A DNA stretch of 64,000 nt from Saccharothrix sp. S26 (GTDB taxonomy: Bacteria; Actinomycetota; Actinomycetes; Mycobacteriales; Pseudonocardiaceae): contig NZ_JAJUWT010000026.1 of assembly GCF_021390395.1 (NCBI RefSeq), positions 1 to 64,000 of the forward strand, read 5' to 3'. The position numbers and the translations under genes were made by a program. This document shows, in pieces, positions 25,049 through 33,624 of this stretch. The notes under the pieces were generated by a model. It worked only from the letters and a program-made list of their open reading frames with translations, searched no databases and was not told the origin of the DNA. Within the stretch, counting starts at the first letter, position 1, and each line of letters opens with the position of its first letter.

Positions 25049-26265
25049 TTGTTCTCCCCGTTCCAGTGCGGGTTCTCCCAGATAACGGTGCCGCCCATGC
25101 CGATGCCGATGCACATGGTGGTGATGCCGTAGCGCACGTCGGGCCGCTCGGCGAACTGCCGCGACAGCTGGGTCATCAGGCGCACGCCCGAGGACGCCAG
25201 CGGGTGGCCGGTGGCGATCGCGCCGCCCCACTGGTTGACCCGCGGGTCGTCGTCGGCGATGCCGAAGTGGTCGAGGAAGGCGAGCACCTGCACGGCGAAC
25301 GCCTCGTTGATCTCGAACAGGCCGATGTCGTCGATGGTCAGGCCGGCGCGCTTGAGGGCCTTCTCGGTGGCCGGCACCGGGCCGACGCCCATGACCTCGG
25401 GCTCGACGCCCATGAACGAGTAGCCCACCAGGCGCATGCCGACCGGCAGGCCCAGCTCGCGGGCGGTCTCCTCCTCGGCCAGGATGCAGCCGGTCGCGCC
25501 GTCGTTCAGGCCGGCCGCGTTGCCCGCGGTGACCCGGCCGTGCGGGCGGAACGGCGTCTTGAGCTTGGCCAGGTCCTCGACCGTGGTGCCGGGGCGGGGC
25601 GGCTCGTCGACGGTGGCCAGGCCCCAGCCGTTCTCGGCGGACCGGGTCGCGACCGGCACGAGCTCCGGGCCGATCTTGCCGTTCTTCACCGCGTCGGCGT
25701 ACTTGGCCTGCGACGCCGCCGCGTACGCGTCCGCGCGCTCCTTGGTGATGTGCGGGAACCGGTCGTGCAGGTTCTCCGCCGTCGAACCCATGACGAGCGC
25801 GGACGGGTCCACGATCTTGTCGGACAGGAACCGCGGGTTGGGGTCGACGCCCTCGCCCATCGGGTGGCGGCCCATGTGCTCCACGCCGCCCGCGATCACC
25901 ACGTCGTACGCGCCGAACGCGATGCCGCTGGCCGACGTCGTCACGGCCGTCATGGCGCCCGCGCACATGCGGTCGATGGCGTAGCCGGGCACCGACTTCG
26001 GCAGGCCCGCGAGCAGCGCCGCGGTGCGGCCGATGGTCAGGCCCTGGTCGCCGATCTGCGTGGTGGCGGCGATGGCCACCTCGTCGACCCGCTCCGGCGG
26101 CAGTTCGGGGTGGCGGCGCAGCAGCTCGCGGATCACCTTGACGACCAGGTCGTCGGCACGGGTCTCCGCGAAGATTCCCTTGGGGCCGGCCTTGCCGAAC
26201 GGCGTGCGCACGCCGTCCACGAAGACCACGTTACGAACGCGTGCCGGCGCTTCTGGTGCGGCCAC
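25045..26265 (-). CDS. fadA: Acetyl-CoA acyltransferase (thiolase), beta-oxidation
   Basis: The 406-residue thiolase has the acyl-accepting Cys in AIDRMCAGAMTAV, the conserved histidine in ATGHPLASSGVR and the second catalytic Cys in TTMCIGIGMGG. It cleaves 3-ketoacyl-CoA to acetyl-CoA plus shortened acyl-CoA, completing the cycle with the overlapping alpha subunit gene. GTG 26265 is chosen because GGAGGAG lies 6 nt upstream and FVDGVRTPFGK follows at the right distance. Two palindromes stand 54-98 nt upstream and probably bind a TetR-type repressor. Confidence 0.94.
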   Translation of the reverse strand: MAAPEAPARVRNVVFVDGVRTPFGKAGPKGIFAETRADDLVVKVIRELLRRHPELPPERVDEVAIAATTQIGDQGLTIGRTAALLAGLPKSVPGYAIDRMCAGAMTAVTTSASGIAFGAYDVVIAGGVEHMGRHPMGEGVDPNPRFLSDKIVDPSALVMGSTAENLHDRFPHITKERADAYAAASQAKYADAVKNGKIGPELVPVATRSAENGWGLATVDEPPRPGTTVEDLAKLKTPFRPHGRVTAGNAAGLNDGATGCILAEEETARELGLPVGMRLVGYSFMGVEPEVMGVGPVPATEKALKRAGLTIDDIGLFEINEAFAVQVLAFLDHFGIADDDPRVNQWGGAIATGHPLASSGVRLMTQLSRQFAERPDVRYGITTMCIGIGMGGTVIWENPHWNGENK

Positions 26266-26318
26266 GGCGTCTCCTCCGCTTGTGGTGACGATTCGCCCGA
26301 GCGGTCGGGCGCGACTCC

Positions 26319-26363
26319 TACCGATCGGTAACACAACTCTAGCCCCTGTTACTGACCGGTAAC
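26319..26363 (-). promoter_or_regulatory. Twin palindromes upstream of the fadAB operon
   Basis: TACCGATCGGTA at 26319-26330 is a perfect 12-bp palindrome. GTTACTGACCGGTAAC at 26348-26363 has matching GTTAC/GTAAC arms and shares the core TTACCGRTCRGTAA when read on the minus strand. Centres are about 31 bp apart. The pair looks like a double operator of a TetR-family fatty-acid regulator; no such gene is adjacent. Confidence 0.6.
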
Positions 26364-26690
26364 CACCGAGGTCGCCCTGTTCGCTCGGTCACAGGACGCC
26401 CGGACGGCCACAGGAACAGCCCGAACCCGAACGGGGACAGGACGATCGTGAGCACCAGCAGGGAGCACATGAGCAGCGGGTGCAGCCCCAAGCAGCGCCC
26501 CAGGCGGTGGACAGGAACTCCCTGGGCGTGTCCAGGTCCGGACTGCTCATCGTCGCCCACAACCGCAGCAGGTGCGCGGCGACCAGCGGGGAGGATGTGA
26601 CGCGGGCCGTCACCGGCGAGGTTGGCGCGGAGATCATCAGGCCCCAGCACGGGGCGGCAAGCCGGAACGTGACCTGAACAGCAAGCCGGT
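26364..26690. other. Decayed stretch with possible membrane-protein remnant
   Basis: On the minus strand a hydrophobic run (LLMCSLLVLTIVLSPFGFG, about 26410-26480) would continue a second frame reading DTPREFLSTAWGAAWG only after a one-base shift. This may be the residue of a small membrane-protein gene, but no start, stop and ribosome-binding site fit together. Confidence 0.3.
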
Positions 26691-26699
26691 CATGCTGGC

Positions 26700-26850
26700 A
26701 CCACCTCCTGCACCACCTCCCGAGCTGACCAGCCTCAACCGGGCCAGGTACGCCGACGACCACCTGCACCGGCTGCGGCTCGTGCGGGCGATGGTGGAGC
26801 CGGGCGGGTTGTCGATTGCCGACGCCGCCCTGGCCCGCCGCGAACCCTCC
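26700..26850 (+). pseudogene. Fragment of a MerR-type regulator DNA-binding domain
   Basis: The plus strand reads LNRARYADDHLHRLRLVRAM then VEPGGLSIADAALA. This is the second half of a MerR winged helix-turn-helix. The first helix-turn-helix and the effector domain are missing, and the frame runs into the repeat array at 26851. A remnant, not a working gene. Confidence 0.55.
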
Positions 26851-27045
26851 GACCGCGCGAGTCCTACGTCCGGAACGCGTGTGTCCTACGTTCAGGACCC
26901 CCGAGTTGAACGCTCAGAACAAGATCAAGTGTTCTGAGCGTTCAACTCGGGGTGCGCGAACGTAGGACACACGCGTTCCGAACGTAGGACTCTCGCGTTC
27001 TGGAGGTAGGACACACGCGTTCCGGACGTAGGACACGCGCGGGTT
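26851..27045. repeat. 22-bp repeat array in inverted arrangement
   Basis: Four tandem 22-bp units of the type GAACGTAGGACACACGCGTTCC occupy 26958-26979, 26980-27001, 27002-27023 and 27024-27045 (the last degenerate). Two units in opposite orientation occupy about 26851-26893. A 22-bp perfect stem lies between. The array ends at the stop codon of the RNase D gene. Confidence 0.9.
26899..26952. terminator. Large hairpin, probable bidirectional terminator
   Basis: A perfect 22-bp stem (26899-26920 with 26931-26952) closes a 10-nt loop. After a short interruption the flanking repeats extend the pairing by another 33 bp with one mismatch. It lies just past the RNase D stop on the minus strand. 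No long T tract follows, so termination is inferred from the structure. Confidence 0.6.
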
Positions 27046-28281
27046 TTAGGGGGTTAGGGCGGTGGAGAGGGGGGTGGCGGTCAGGGTGATCTGCCAGTTG
27101 CGGGCGCCGCCCTCGCGCAGGGTGGCGGCCACGCCCTCCGGCGAGGTGTCGGCGGGTGGCTGCCAGCACGTGCGCCGCACCAGGTCGGGCAGCAGCAGGT
27201 TCTCGACCGGCAGGTTGTTCGCCTCGGCCACGGCCGCCAGGGCGGTCCGCGCGGCGGCCAGGCGGGCCGCGGCGGCGGGGTCCTTGTCGGCCCAGCGGTT
27301 GGCGGGCGGCGGGCCGTCGTGCTGCTGCGACGGCTCCGGCAGCTCGGTGCGCGGCAGCGCGGCGGCGCGTTGCAACGCGCCCAGCCACACGCCGACCATG
27401 CGTCGTTGCGCCCGACCGCGGAACACCGGCAGCGCCGTCAGCGCGGCCTCGTCCGCCGGGTTGCGCACGGCGGCGTCGACCAGCGCGGAGTCCGGCAGGA
27501 CCCGGCCCGGCGCGATGTCGCGTTCACGGGCCAGCGCGTCCCGCGCCTCCCACAACGCCCGCACCGCGGCCAACTGCCGCGGGCTGCGGATCCGGTGGAT
27601 GCCCGACGTGCGGCGCCACGGCTCCGCGCGCGGGCGCGGCAGGGGAGCCGTGCGGGCCGCCTCGAACTCCTCGAGCGCCCACGCCAGCTTCCCCTGCCGC
27701 TCAAGCTCCTGTTCGAGCACGTCACGCAGCTCGATCAGCAGTTCGACGTCGAGCGCGGCGTAGTTCAGCCAGTCGGCGGGAAGGGGCCGGCGCGACCAGT
27801 CGGCCGCGCCGTGCCCTTTCTCCAACCGATAGCCCAACAACCGCTCGACGAGCGTGCCCAGCGCCACCCGCTCGAACCCGGCCAGCCTGCCCGCCAGCTC
27901 GGTGTCGAACAGCGCGCTCGGACGCAGGCCGAGTTCGGCGAGGCACGGCAGGTCTTGCGACGCCGCGTGCAACACCCACTCGGTCCCGTCCAGCGCCTCG
28001 ACCAGCGGATCGAGCCGACCGCCCAGGGCGATCGGGTCGACCAGCACGGTCCCGGCGCCTGCCCGGCGCAGTTGCACCAGGTAAGCGCGTTGCGAGTAGC
28101 GGTATCCCGAGGCTCGCTCGGTGTCCACCGCAACCGGACCCGTCGCTCCGGCGAGCGCGTCAGCGGCACGCCGGAGCGACGGTGCGTCGGCGACGACAGG
28201 CGGAACGCCGTCAGCGGGTTCCACCAGCGGCACCGGATCAGCACCGGTTGGTTCGGTTGGCTCGTCGGAGGGTACGTCCAC
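27046..28281 (-). CDS. rnd: Ribonuclease D
   Basis: The 411-residue 3'-5' exoribonuclease carries the DEDD motifs: VAVDTERASG (Asp-x-Glu), HAASQDLPCLAELG, and WLNYAALDVELLIELRD with the Tyr-x3-Asp of the DEDDy class. HRDC-type helical domains follow in the C-terminal 190 residues (SPRQLAAVRALWEARDALA). It trims tRNA and other structured RNA 3' ends. GTG start. Its stop codon lies at the very edge of the 22-bp repeat array. Upstream on the same strand is the WhiI-like regulator (67 nt gap). Confidence 0.92.
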   Translation of the reverse strand: MDVPSDEPTEPTGADPVPLVEPADGVPPVVADAPSLRRAADALAGATGPVAVDTERASGYRYSQRAYLVQLRRAGAGTVLVDPIALGGRLDPLVEALDGTEWVLHAASQDLPCLAELGLRPSALFDTELAGRLAGFERVALGTLVERLLGYRLEKGHGAADWSRRPLPADWLNYAALDVELLIELRDVLEQELERQGKLAWALEEFEAARTAPLPRPRAEPWRRTSGIHRIRSPRQLAAVRALWEARDALARERDIAPGRVLPDSALVDAAVRNPADEAALTALPVFRGRAQRRMVGVWLGALQRAAALPRTELPEPSQQHDGPPPANRWADKDPAAAARLAAARTALAAVAEANNLPVENLLLPDLVRRTCWQPPADTSPEGVAATLREGGARNWQITLTATPLSTALTP

Positions 28282-28348
28282 GGCGGAAGACCCTACGACG
28301 AACGCACCACTCGCGGGTGTGTTCGGCCGGTTCAGTGTGCCGACCTGC

Positions 28349-29065
28349 TCAGCGGATCACGCCGGCACGCATGGCCAGCGCCACCATCTGAGCCCGATCC
28401 CCGGTGCCCAGCTTGCGCCCGATCCGCGACAGGTGAGACTTCACCGTGAGCGCGGAAAGGCTGAGCGCTTCGCCGATCTCCTTGTTGCTCTGGCCATCGG
28501 CGACCAGCTGGAGGACCTCGACCTCACGCGCGGAGAGCTCCCGCGGCGTGTTGTCGGTGCCCGGCACCCTCGTGCCCGCGGCGAGCACGGGCGCGACGCT
28601 CGGGTCTGCGTAGACGCCCCCGTCGAGGACCCTGCGCACCCCGTCGGTGACCACCATCGGCGAGGCGGACTTCAGCAGGTACGCCTGAGCGCCTGCCTGG
28701 AAGGCCGACCTGACCGCGTAGGGGTCGTCGGAGGACGCGAGGACCACGATGCGGGGCCAGCCCTGGGCACGGAGTTCCGTGACCAGGTCGATGCCGGTGC
28801 CATCCGGCAGACCCAGATCGAGGATCGCGAGGTCGCACGGTCCGGTAGCGAGTGCCCGCGCCCGAGCCTCCGCGACCGAAGCCGCCTCATGCACTGTCCC
28901 GGCTCCCATCTGGGTGAGCCGAGCCGATATCGCCTCCCTCAGCAGTGGGTGGTCGTCGACCACCAGCACTGAAAAAAGCTCCTCCCGCGGGTGCGGGACC
29001 ATGTTCGCCGGCAACGTGCCGGCTGGCGTGGTACGAACGGCCTGACCTAAGCCGACGGCAGCCAC
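28349..29065 (-). CDS. whiI: WhiI-like NarL-family response regulator
   Basis: The 238-residue protein has an N-terminal receiver (VLVVDDHPLLREAI acidic pair, phospho-acceptor Asp in LAILDLGLPDG, VVLASSDD, YLLKSAS lysine) and a C-terminal LuxR-type HTH (LSAREVEVLQLVADG, NKEIGEAL, LSALTVKSHLSRIGRKL). The HTH and the position near rnd, DUF3000 and hemE match Streptomyces WhiI, which pairs with BldM to switch on late sporulation genes. From memory the Streptomyces protein is atypical in its pocket; this one keeps all canonical residues. GTG 29065 is preceded by GGGAGG at suitable distance. Confidence 0.8.
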   Translation of the reverse strand: MAAVGLGQAVRTTPAGTLPANMVPHPREELFSVLVVDDHPLLREAISARLTQMGAGTVHEAASVAEARARALATGPCDLAILDLGLPDGTGIDLVTELRAQGWPRIVVLASSDDPYAVRSAFQAGAQAYLLKSASPMVVTDGVRRVLDGGVYADPSVAPVLAAGTRVPGTDNTPRELSAREVEVLQLVADGQSNKEIGEALSLSALTVKSHLSRIGRKLGTGDRAQMVALAMRAGVIR

Positions 29066-29319
29066 GTCACTACCTCCCTGGAGTCGGTCGTGCCCCCCGA
29101 CCGGCACCGGGACTTTCGTCCAATCAGCCGCGCCACTGATCGACCGAAAGTGGTGTCGTCTGGGGCAGCGTAGCCGCCCAAGCGGGTCTACGGGACGATC
29201 AATCGGGTATCTATCCCGAATGAGTTGTCACTGATGGCCCCCGCTGTCACACGATCGGCTGACAACTCGATCGGGGGCGTAACGCGAGCGGTTCTCACGA
29301 CGACATCAAGGAGTTGCGG
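29066..29319. promoter_or_regulatory. Divergent promoter region between whiI-like and dipeptidase genes
   Basis: This gene-free stretch of 254 bases holds two dyads: TCGGG/CCCGA around a 7-nt loop near 29207-29223, and GAGTTGTCA/TGACAACTC arms about 29 nt apart near 29223-29270. It should contain both promoters. I cannot assign a regulator. Confidence 0.4.
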
Positions 29320-30483
29320 GTGGCGAGCACCACAGGTCGAGGCCGGGCCGGGGAACTGCTGGCACGCGTGCCCCTCGTCGACGGGCACAACGACCTGCCG
29401 TGGGCACTGCGCGACCTCGCCGCCGCGGGGGAATTCGGTGAAAAGTCAACGGCGGGCGACCCGGTCTCGTCCGTCTCAACCGTCGACCTGACCGTGCGCC
29501 AGCCCGCCCTCCAGACGGACCTGCTCCGGGCCCGCGAGGGCCGCTTGGGGATGCAGTTCTGGTCCGTCTGGATCCCCTGCCGGCTGGCGGGCGACGCAGC
29601 CGTCACCGCCGTGCTGGAGCAGATCGACCTCGTGCACGACCTGGCCGCCCGCTACCCCGACCACCTGCGCATCGCGACCACCGCCGACGAGGCCGAACGG
29701 GCCTTCCGGGACGGGCGGATAGCCTCCCTGATCGGCGCGGAGGGCGGGCACAGCATCAACGGCTCGCTGGGCGTGCTGCGGGCGCTGCGGCGGCTGGGCG
29801 TGCGGTACATGACGCTCACCCACAACGAGAACACCCCGTGGGCGGACTCGGCGACCGACGAGGCCGTGCACGGCGGGTTGACCGACTTCGGGCGCGACGT
29901 GGTGCGCGAGATGAACCGCATCGGGATGCTGGTCGACCTCTCGCACGTGGCGCCGTCCACCATGCGCGACGCGCTGGAGGTCTCGACCAGGCCGGTCGTG
30001 TTCAGCCACTCGTCGTGCCGAGCGGTCGCCGACCACCCGCGCAACGTGCCCGACGACGTGCTGACGCGGTTGAGGGACAACGACGGGGTGTGCATGGTGA
30101 CGTTCGTGCCGCACTTCCTGTCGCAGGCGTACGCGGAGTGGGACGCCCGCCTGAAGGTCGCGATGGACGCGGCGGGGGACAACCACAACGACCTCGACGC
30201 CCGCCACCGGTTCGTCGACTCCTGGACCGACGGCGGCCCCCCGCCCCGCGTCACGATGGACGACGTCGTCGCGCACCTGGAGCACGCCCGCGAGGTGGCC
30301 GGGATCGACCACATCGGCCTCGGCGGCGACTACGACGGGACGCGCGCCCTGCCGGAGGGCATGGAGGACGTCTCCTGCTACCCGGACCTGGTCGGCACCC
30401 TGCTGGACCGCGGGTGGAGCGAGGACGACTGCGCCAAGCTGGCCGGCCTCAACGCCCTGCGCGTGCTGCGCGCCAACGACTGA
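29320..30483 (+). CDS. Membrane-dipeptidase family (M19) zinc dipeptidase
   Basis: The 387-residue renal-dipeptidase-type amidohydrolase has the metal ligands VDGHNDLPWAL (His-x-Asp), the Glu in IGAEGGHSI, His in VDLSHVAPSTM and VFSHSSCRAVADHPRN, and the terminal Asp in IGLGGDYDGT. Family members hydrolyse dipeptides, often with a D-residue at the C-terminal side. There is no signal peptide, so it is cytosolic. GTG 29320 is preferred over TTG 29314, since AAGGAG lies 7 nt before the GTG. Confidence 0.9.
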   Translation: MASTTGRGRAGELLARVPLVDGHNDLPWALRDLAAAGEFGEKSTAGDPVSSVSTVDLTVRQPALQTDLLRAREGRLGMQFWSVWIPCRLAGDAAVTAVLEQIDLVHDLAARYPDHLRIATTADEAERAFRDGRIASLIGAEGGHSINGSLGVLRALRRLGVRYMTLTHNENTPWADSATDEAVHGGLTDFGRDVVREMNRIGMLVDLSHVAPSTMRDALEVSTRPVVFSHSSCRAVADHPRNVPDDVLTRLRDNDGVCMVTFVPHFLSQAYAEWDARLKVAMDAAGDNHNDLDARHRFVDSWTDGGPPPRVTMDDVVAHLEHAREVAGIDHIGLGGDYDGTRALPEGMEDVSCYPDLVGTLLDRGWSEDDCAKLAGLNALRVLRAND

Positions 30484-30489
30484 CCGGCG

Positions 30490-31026
30490 TCAGCGCAGGG
30501 TGCTCACGCCCACCGGGGGCAGGCCCACGGCGGTGGCCATGACGTCGAAGAACGCGGTGCCGTGGGTGGCCAGGTCGGCGGTCCGCGCGGTCCACGAGGC
30601 GCGCAGTTCCAGGTCGTCGGTGCGGGCGGGGCCGGCGATGTCGCCGAACCTCGCCGACGACGTCTGGGTCACCGTGCCGCCCAGCGCCAGGAACTCGGCA
30701 CCGGACACCTCCAGCGCCTCCACCAGCCACGACCAGCCGACCTCGGGCAGCAGCGGGTCCGCGGCCAGTTCCGCGTCCAGCTCCACCCGCACGTACGCGA
30801 CCAGCCGGAACACGCCCGACCACGCCTCGACCCCGTCCGGGTCGTGCAGCAGCACCAGCCGTCCGGTGGACAGCTCGTCGGCGGGCCCGGTCGCCTCCGC
30901 GGTCAGCGCGAAGGACCAAGGCGCCAGCCGCTGCGGCGGGCGCACCTCGGTCAACTCCAGTTCGGGCCGGGTGCGCACCGACCGGAGCGTCGCCACCGCC
31001 CGCTGGAACAGTTCGGGCTCCGTCAC
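30490..31026 (-). CDS. DUF3000 family protein
   Basis: The 178-residue soluble protein matches the actinobacterial DUF3000 family in length and context (PQRLAPWSFALTAEATG; LVLLHDPDGVEAWSGVFRLVAYVRVELD; VGWSWLVEALE). It is convergent with the dipeptidase and divergent from hemE, where DUF3000 is usually found in actinobacteria. No activity is known. GTG 31026 starts the first helix. Confidence 0.85.
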   Translation of the reverse strand: MTEPELFQRAVATLRSVRTRPELELTEVRPPQRLAPWSFALTAEATGPADELSTGRLVLLHDPDGVEAWSGVFRLVAYVRVELDAELAADPLLPEVGWSWLVEALEVSGAEFLALGGTVTQTSSARFGDIAGPARTDDLELRASWTARTADLATHGTAFFDVMATAVGLPPVGVSTLR

Positions 31027-31135
31027 ACCACGGACTGTAGGCCCCGCCACGTCGGAACGTGAGCGCGGCACGCCGGGCCCGCGGACGCCGCCCGAAGACG
31101 CCCTCCGCCCAGCCCGTGGGACGATGGACGGCGAG

Positions 31136-32176
31136 ATGAACGACATCACCGAAGCCCCGTTGCTCGTCGCCGCACGCGGCGGCACGCCGTCGCGCACCCC
31201 GGTCTGGTTCATGCGCCAGGCGGGCCGCTCCCTGCCGGAGTACCGCAAGCTGCGCGAAGGCACCGCGATGCTGGACGCCTGCCTGGACCCGGAGATGGTC
31301 TGCGAGATCACCTTGCAGCCCGTGCGCCGCCACGACGTGGACGGCGCGATCCTGTTCTCCGACATCGTCGTGCCGCTCAAGGCCGCGGGCGTCGACCTGG
31401 ACATCGTGCCCGGCACCGGGCCGGTGGTGGCCAAGCCGATCGCGACCGAGGCCGACGTCAAGGCCATCCCCGAGCTGCACGAGGAGCAGGTGCGGCCGGT
31501 GGTCGACGCGATCGGCCTGCTCAACGCCGAGCTGGGGGACGTGCCGCTGATCGGCTTCGCCGGCGCGCCGTTCACGCTGGCCTCGTACCTGGTCGAGGGC
31601 GGCCCGAGCAAGCACCACGAGCGCACCAAGGCGCTCATGCACGGCGACCCCGACCTGTGGCACGCCCTGCTGGACCGGCTGGCGGGCATCACCGCAGAGT
31701 TCCTCCGCGTGCAGGTGCGCGCGGGCGTGAAGGCGGTCCAGCTGTTCGACTCGTGGGCGGGCGCGCTGTCCGAGCGCGACTACCGCGAGTTCGTGCTCCC
31801 GCACTCGACCAGGGTCCTGCAGAGCGTCCGCGGCGTGCCGCGCATCCACTTCGGCGTCGGCACGGGCGAGCTGCTGCCCGCGATGCGCGAGGCGGGCGCG
31901 GACGTGGTCGGCGTCGACTGGCGCACCCCGCTGGACGTGGCGGTCAGGCGGCTGGAACAGGCCGCGCCGCACCTGCCCAAGCCGGTGGTCCAGGGCAACC
32001 TCGACCCGGCGCTGCTGTTCGCGGGCCTGCCCGCGCTGGAGCGCGAGATCGAGCGGATCAAGCGCGAGGGCCGCGCCGCCGCCGGGCACATCTTCAACCT
32101 CGGCCACGGCGTGCTGCCCGACACCGACCCGGACGTGATCACCCGGGCCGTCGAGCTGGTGCACCGGGCCGCATGA
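31136..32176 (+). CDS. hemE: Uroporphyrinogen III decarboxylase
   Basis: The 346-residue enzyme decarboxylates uroporphyrinogen III to coproporphyrinogen III. Signatures are PVWFMRQAGRSLPEYR near the start, AILFSDIVVPLKAAG, GFAGAPFTLASYLVEGG, FDSWAGALS, and HIFNLGHGVLPDTDPD at the end. The N-terminal MRQAGR and the FSDI aspartate are the known substrate-binding elements. ATG 31136 is used; ATG 31124 is possible. Its stop overlaps hemY by 4 nt (ATGA), opening the hemE-hemY-hemQ operon. Confidence 0.96.
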   Translation: MNDITEAPLLVAARGGTPSRTPVWFMRQAGRSLPEYRKLREGTAMLDACLDPEMVCEITLQPVRRHDVDGAILFSDIVVPLKAAGVDLDIVPGTGPVVAKPIATEADVKAIPELHEEQVRPVVDAIGLLNAELGDVPLIGFAGAPFTLASYLVEGGPSKHHERTKALMHGDPDLWHALLDRLAGITAEFLRVQVRAGVKAVQLFDSWAGALSERDYREFVLPHSTRVLQSVRGVPRIHFGVGTGELLPAMREAGADVVGVDWRTPLDVAVRRLEQAAPHLPKPVVQGNLDPALLFAGLPALEREIERIKREGRAAAGHIFNLGHGVLPDTDPDVITRAVELVHRAA

Positions 32177-33624
32177 GGGCGCCGCGCGTGGCGGTGGTCG
32201 GGGGCGGGATCTCCGGCCTCGCCGCCGCGCACCGGCTGCGCCACCTGCTTGGGCCGCGGGCCGAGGTCACCGTGGTCGAGCAGTCGAACCGGCTGGGCGG
32301 CAAGCTGCGCACGGTCGAGGTCGGCGGGCGGGCCTACGACGTGGGCGCGGAGGCGTTCCTGCACCGCCGCCCCGAGGCCGCCGAGCTGGTCGCCGAACTC
32401 GGCCTGGCCGACCGGGTGGTGCACCCGACGAGGGCCGCGGCGAGCATCCACGCCGCCGGTGGCACCCGGCCGATCCCCGCGCACACCCTGATGGGTGTCC
32501 CCGCGTCGGTGGACGCCGTGCGCCAGGTGTTGTCGCCGGAAGGGCTGCGCCGGGTCGCCGCCGAACCCGGGCTGCCGCCGATCCGGCTGGACGGCGCCGA
32601 CGTGGCCGTGGGCGCGCTGCTGCGCGAGCGGTTCGGCCCCGAGGTGGGCGACCGCCTGGTCGGGCCCCTGCTGGGCGGCGTCTACGCGGGCCGCACGGAC
32701 CAGCTCGGGCTGCGCGCGACCATGCCGCAGCTCGCCTCGGCGCTGGACGCCGGCCTCGGTTCGCTGCTGGACGCCGCCGCGACCACCGTCCCCGCTCCGC
32801 CCCAGCCGGGCGTCACCCGTCCGCCGGTCTTCGGCACGCTGCGCGACGGCCTGTCAACGGTGGTCGACCGGCTGGCGGAGGCGGCCGCGATCCGGCTCGG
32901 CCTGCCGGTGCGCGCCCTGCTGCGCCGCGAGCACGGCTGGCGGCTGGAGATCGGCTCCGCCGCCGCGCCCGAGCACCTGGACGTGGACGGCGTGGTGCTC
33001 GCCGTGCCCGCTCCCGCCGCGCGCAAGCTGCTCGCCGACGTCGCGCCCGCCGCGTCCCGCCGGTACGCCGAGGTCGAGGTGGCGTCCATGGCGGTGGTGG
33101 CGCTGGCCCTGCCGCCGGGCACCGAGCTGCCCGAGCGGTCGGGCGTGCTGCTGGCCGAGGGGGAGCGGGCGGCCGACGGCGTGCCGTTCACCGCGAAGGC
33201 GTTCACCTTCTCCAGCCGCAAGTGGGCGCACCTGGCCGGTGAGCCGGTGCTGGTGCGCGGCAGCGTCGGCCGGCACGGCGAGGCGCACCTGTTGCAGCGC
33301 GACGACGACGAGCTGGTCGCCGCCGTCCGGCACGACCTGCGGGAGCTGACCGGCGTCACGGCCGAGCCGATCGACACCCTGGTCACCCGCTGGGGCGGCG
33401 GCCTGCCGCAGTACGGGGTCGGCCACCTGGACGTGGTGCGGGGCATCGAGGACGCCGTGGGCGAGGTGCCCGGCCTGGCCGTGGCGGGGGCGACGCTGCA
33501 CGGCGTCGGCATCCCCGCGTGCATCGCCACCGGCCACGCCGCCGCGGCTCGTGTCGCCGCTCACGTCCTCGGCCCCGATCCCTCGGACGAGCGCAGTGAG
33601 AGGATGGGGTCATGGCCCGCCTGA
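32173..33624 (+). CDS. hemY: Coproporphyrinogen III oxidase (HemY/CgoX type)
   Basis: The 483-residue FAD enzyme has the dinucleotide motif VAVVGGGISGLAAAHRL in the first 22 residues, NRLGGKLRTVEVGGRAYDVGAEAFL, LLGGVYAGRTDQL mid-protein, and the C-terminal FAD stretch PGLAVAGATLHGVGIPACIATG. In actinobacteria this protein oxidises coproporphyrinogen III to coproporphyrin III in the HemQ-dependent route. It is coupled to hemE (ATGA) and overlaps hemQ by 13 nt. Confidence 0.94.
   Translation: MRAPRVAVVGGGISGLAAAHRLRHLLGPRAEVTVVEQSNRLGGKLRTVEVGGRAYDVGAEAFLHRRPEAAELVAELGLADRVVHPTRAAASIHAAGGTRPIPAHTLMGVPASVDAVRQVLSPEGLRRVAAEPGLPPIRLDGADVAVGALLRERFGPEVGDRLVGPLLGGVYAGRTDQLGLRATMPQLASALDAGLGSLLDAAATTVPAPPQPGVTRPPVFGTLRDGLSTVVDRLAEAAAIRLGLPVRALLRREHGWRLEIGSAAAPEHLDVDGVVLAVPAPAARKLLADVAPAASRRYAEVEVASMAVVALALPPGTELPERSGVLLAEGERAADGVPFTAKAFTFSSRKWAHLAGEPVLVRGSVGRHGEAHLLQRDDDELVAAVRHDLRELTGVTAEPIDTLVTRWGGGLPQYGVGHLDVVRGIEDAVGEVPGLAVAGATLHGVGIPACIATGHAAAARVAAHVLGPDPSDERSERMGSWPA

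Noticed and set aside
21854..25132. A 1092-codon open frame on the plus strand
   Set aside because: Antisense to the pRiA4b, HNH and fadB genes; Arg/His/Leu-rich shadow.
26410..26480. Hydrophobic stretch on the minus strand as a membrane-protein gene
   Set aside because: It needs a frameshift and has no start or ribosome-binding site; kept only as a possible remnant.
26851..27045. Possible CRISPR array
   Set aside because: The 22-bp units abut each other with no unique spacers, are partly inverted, and no cas genes are near.
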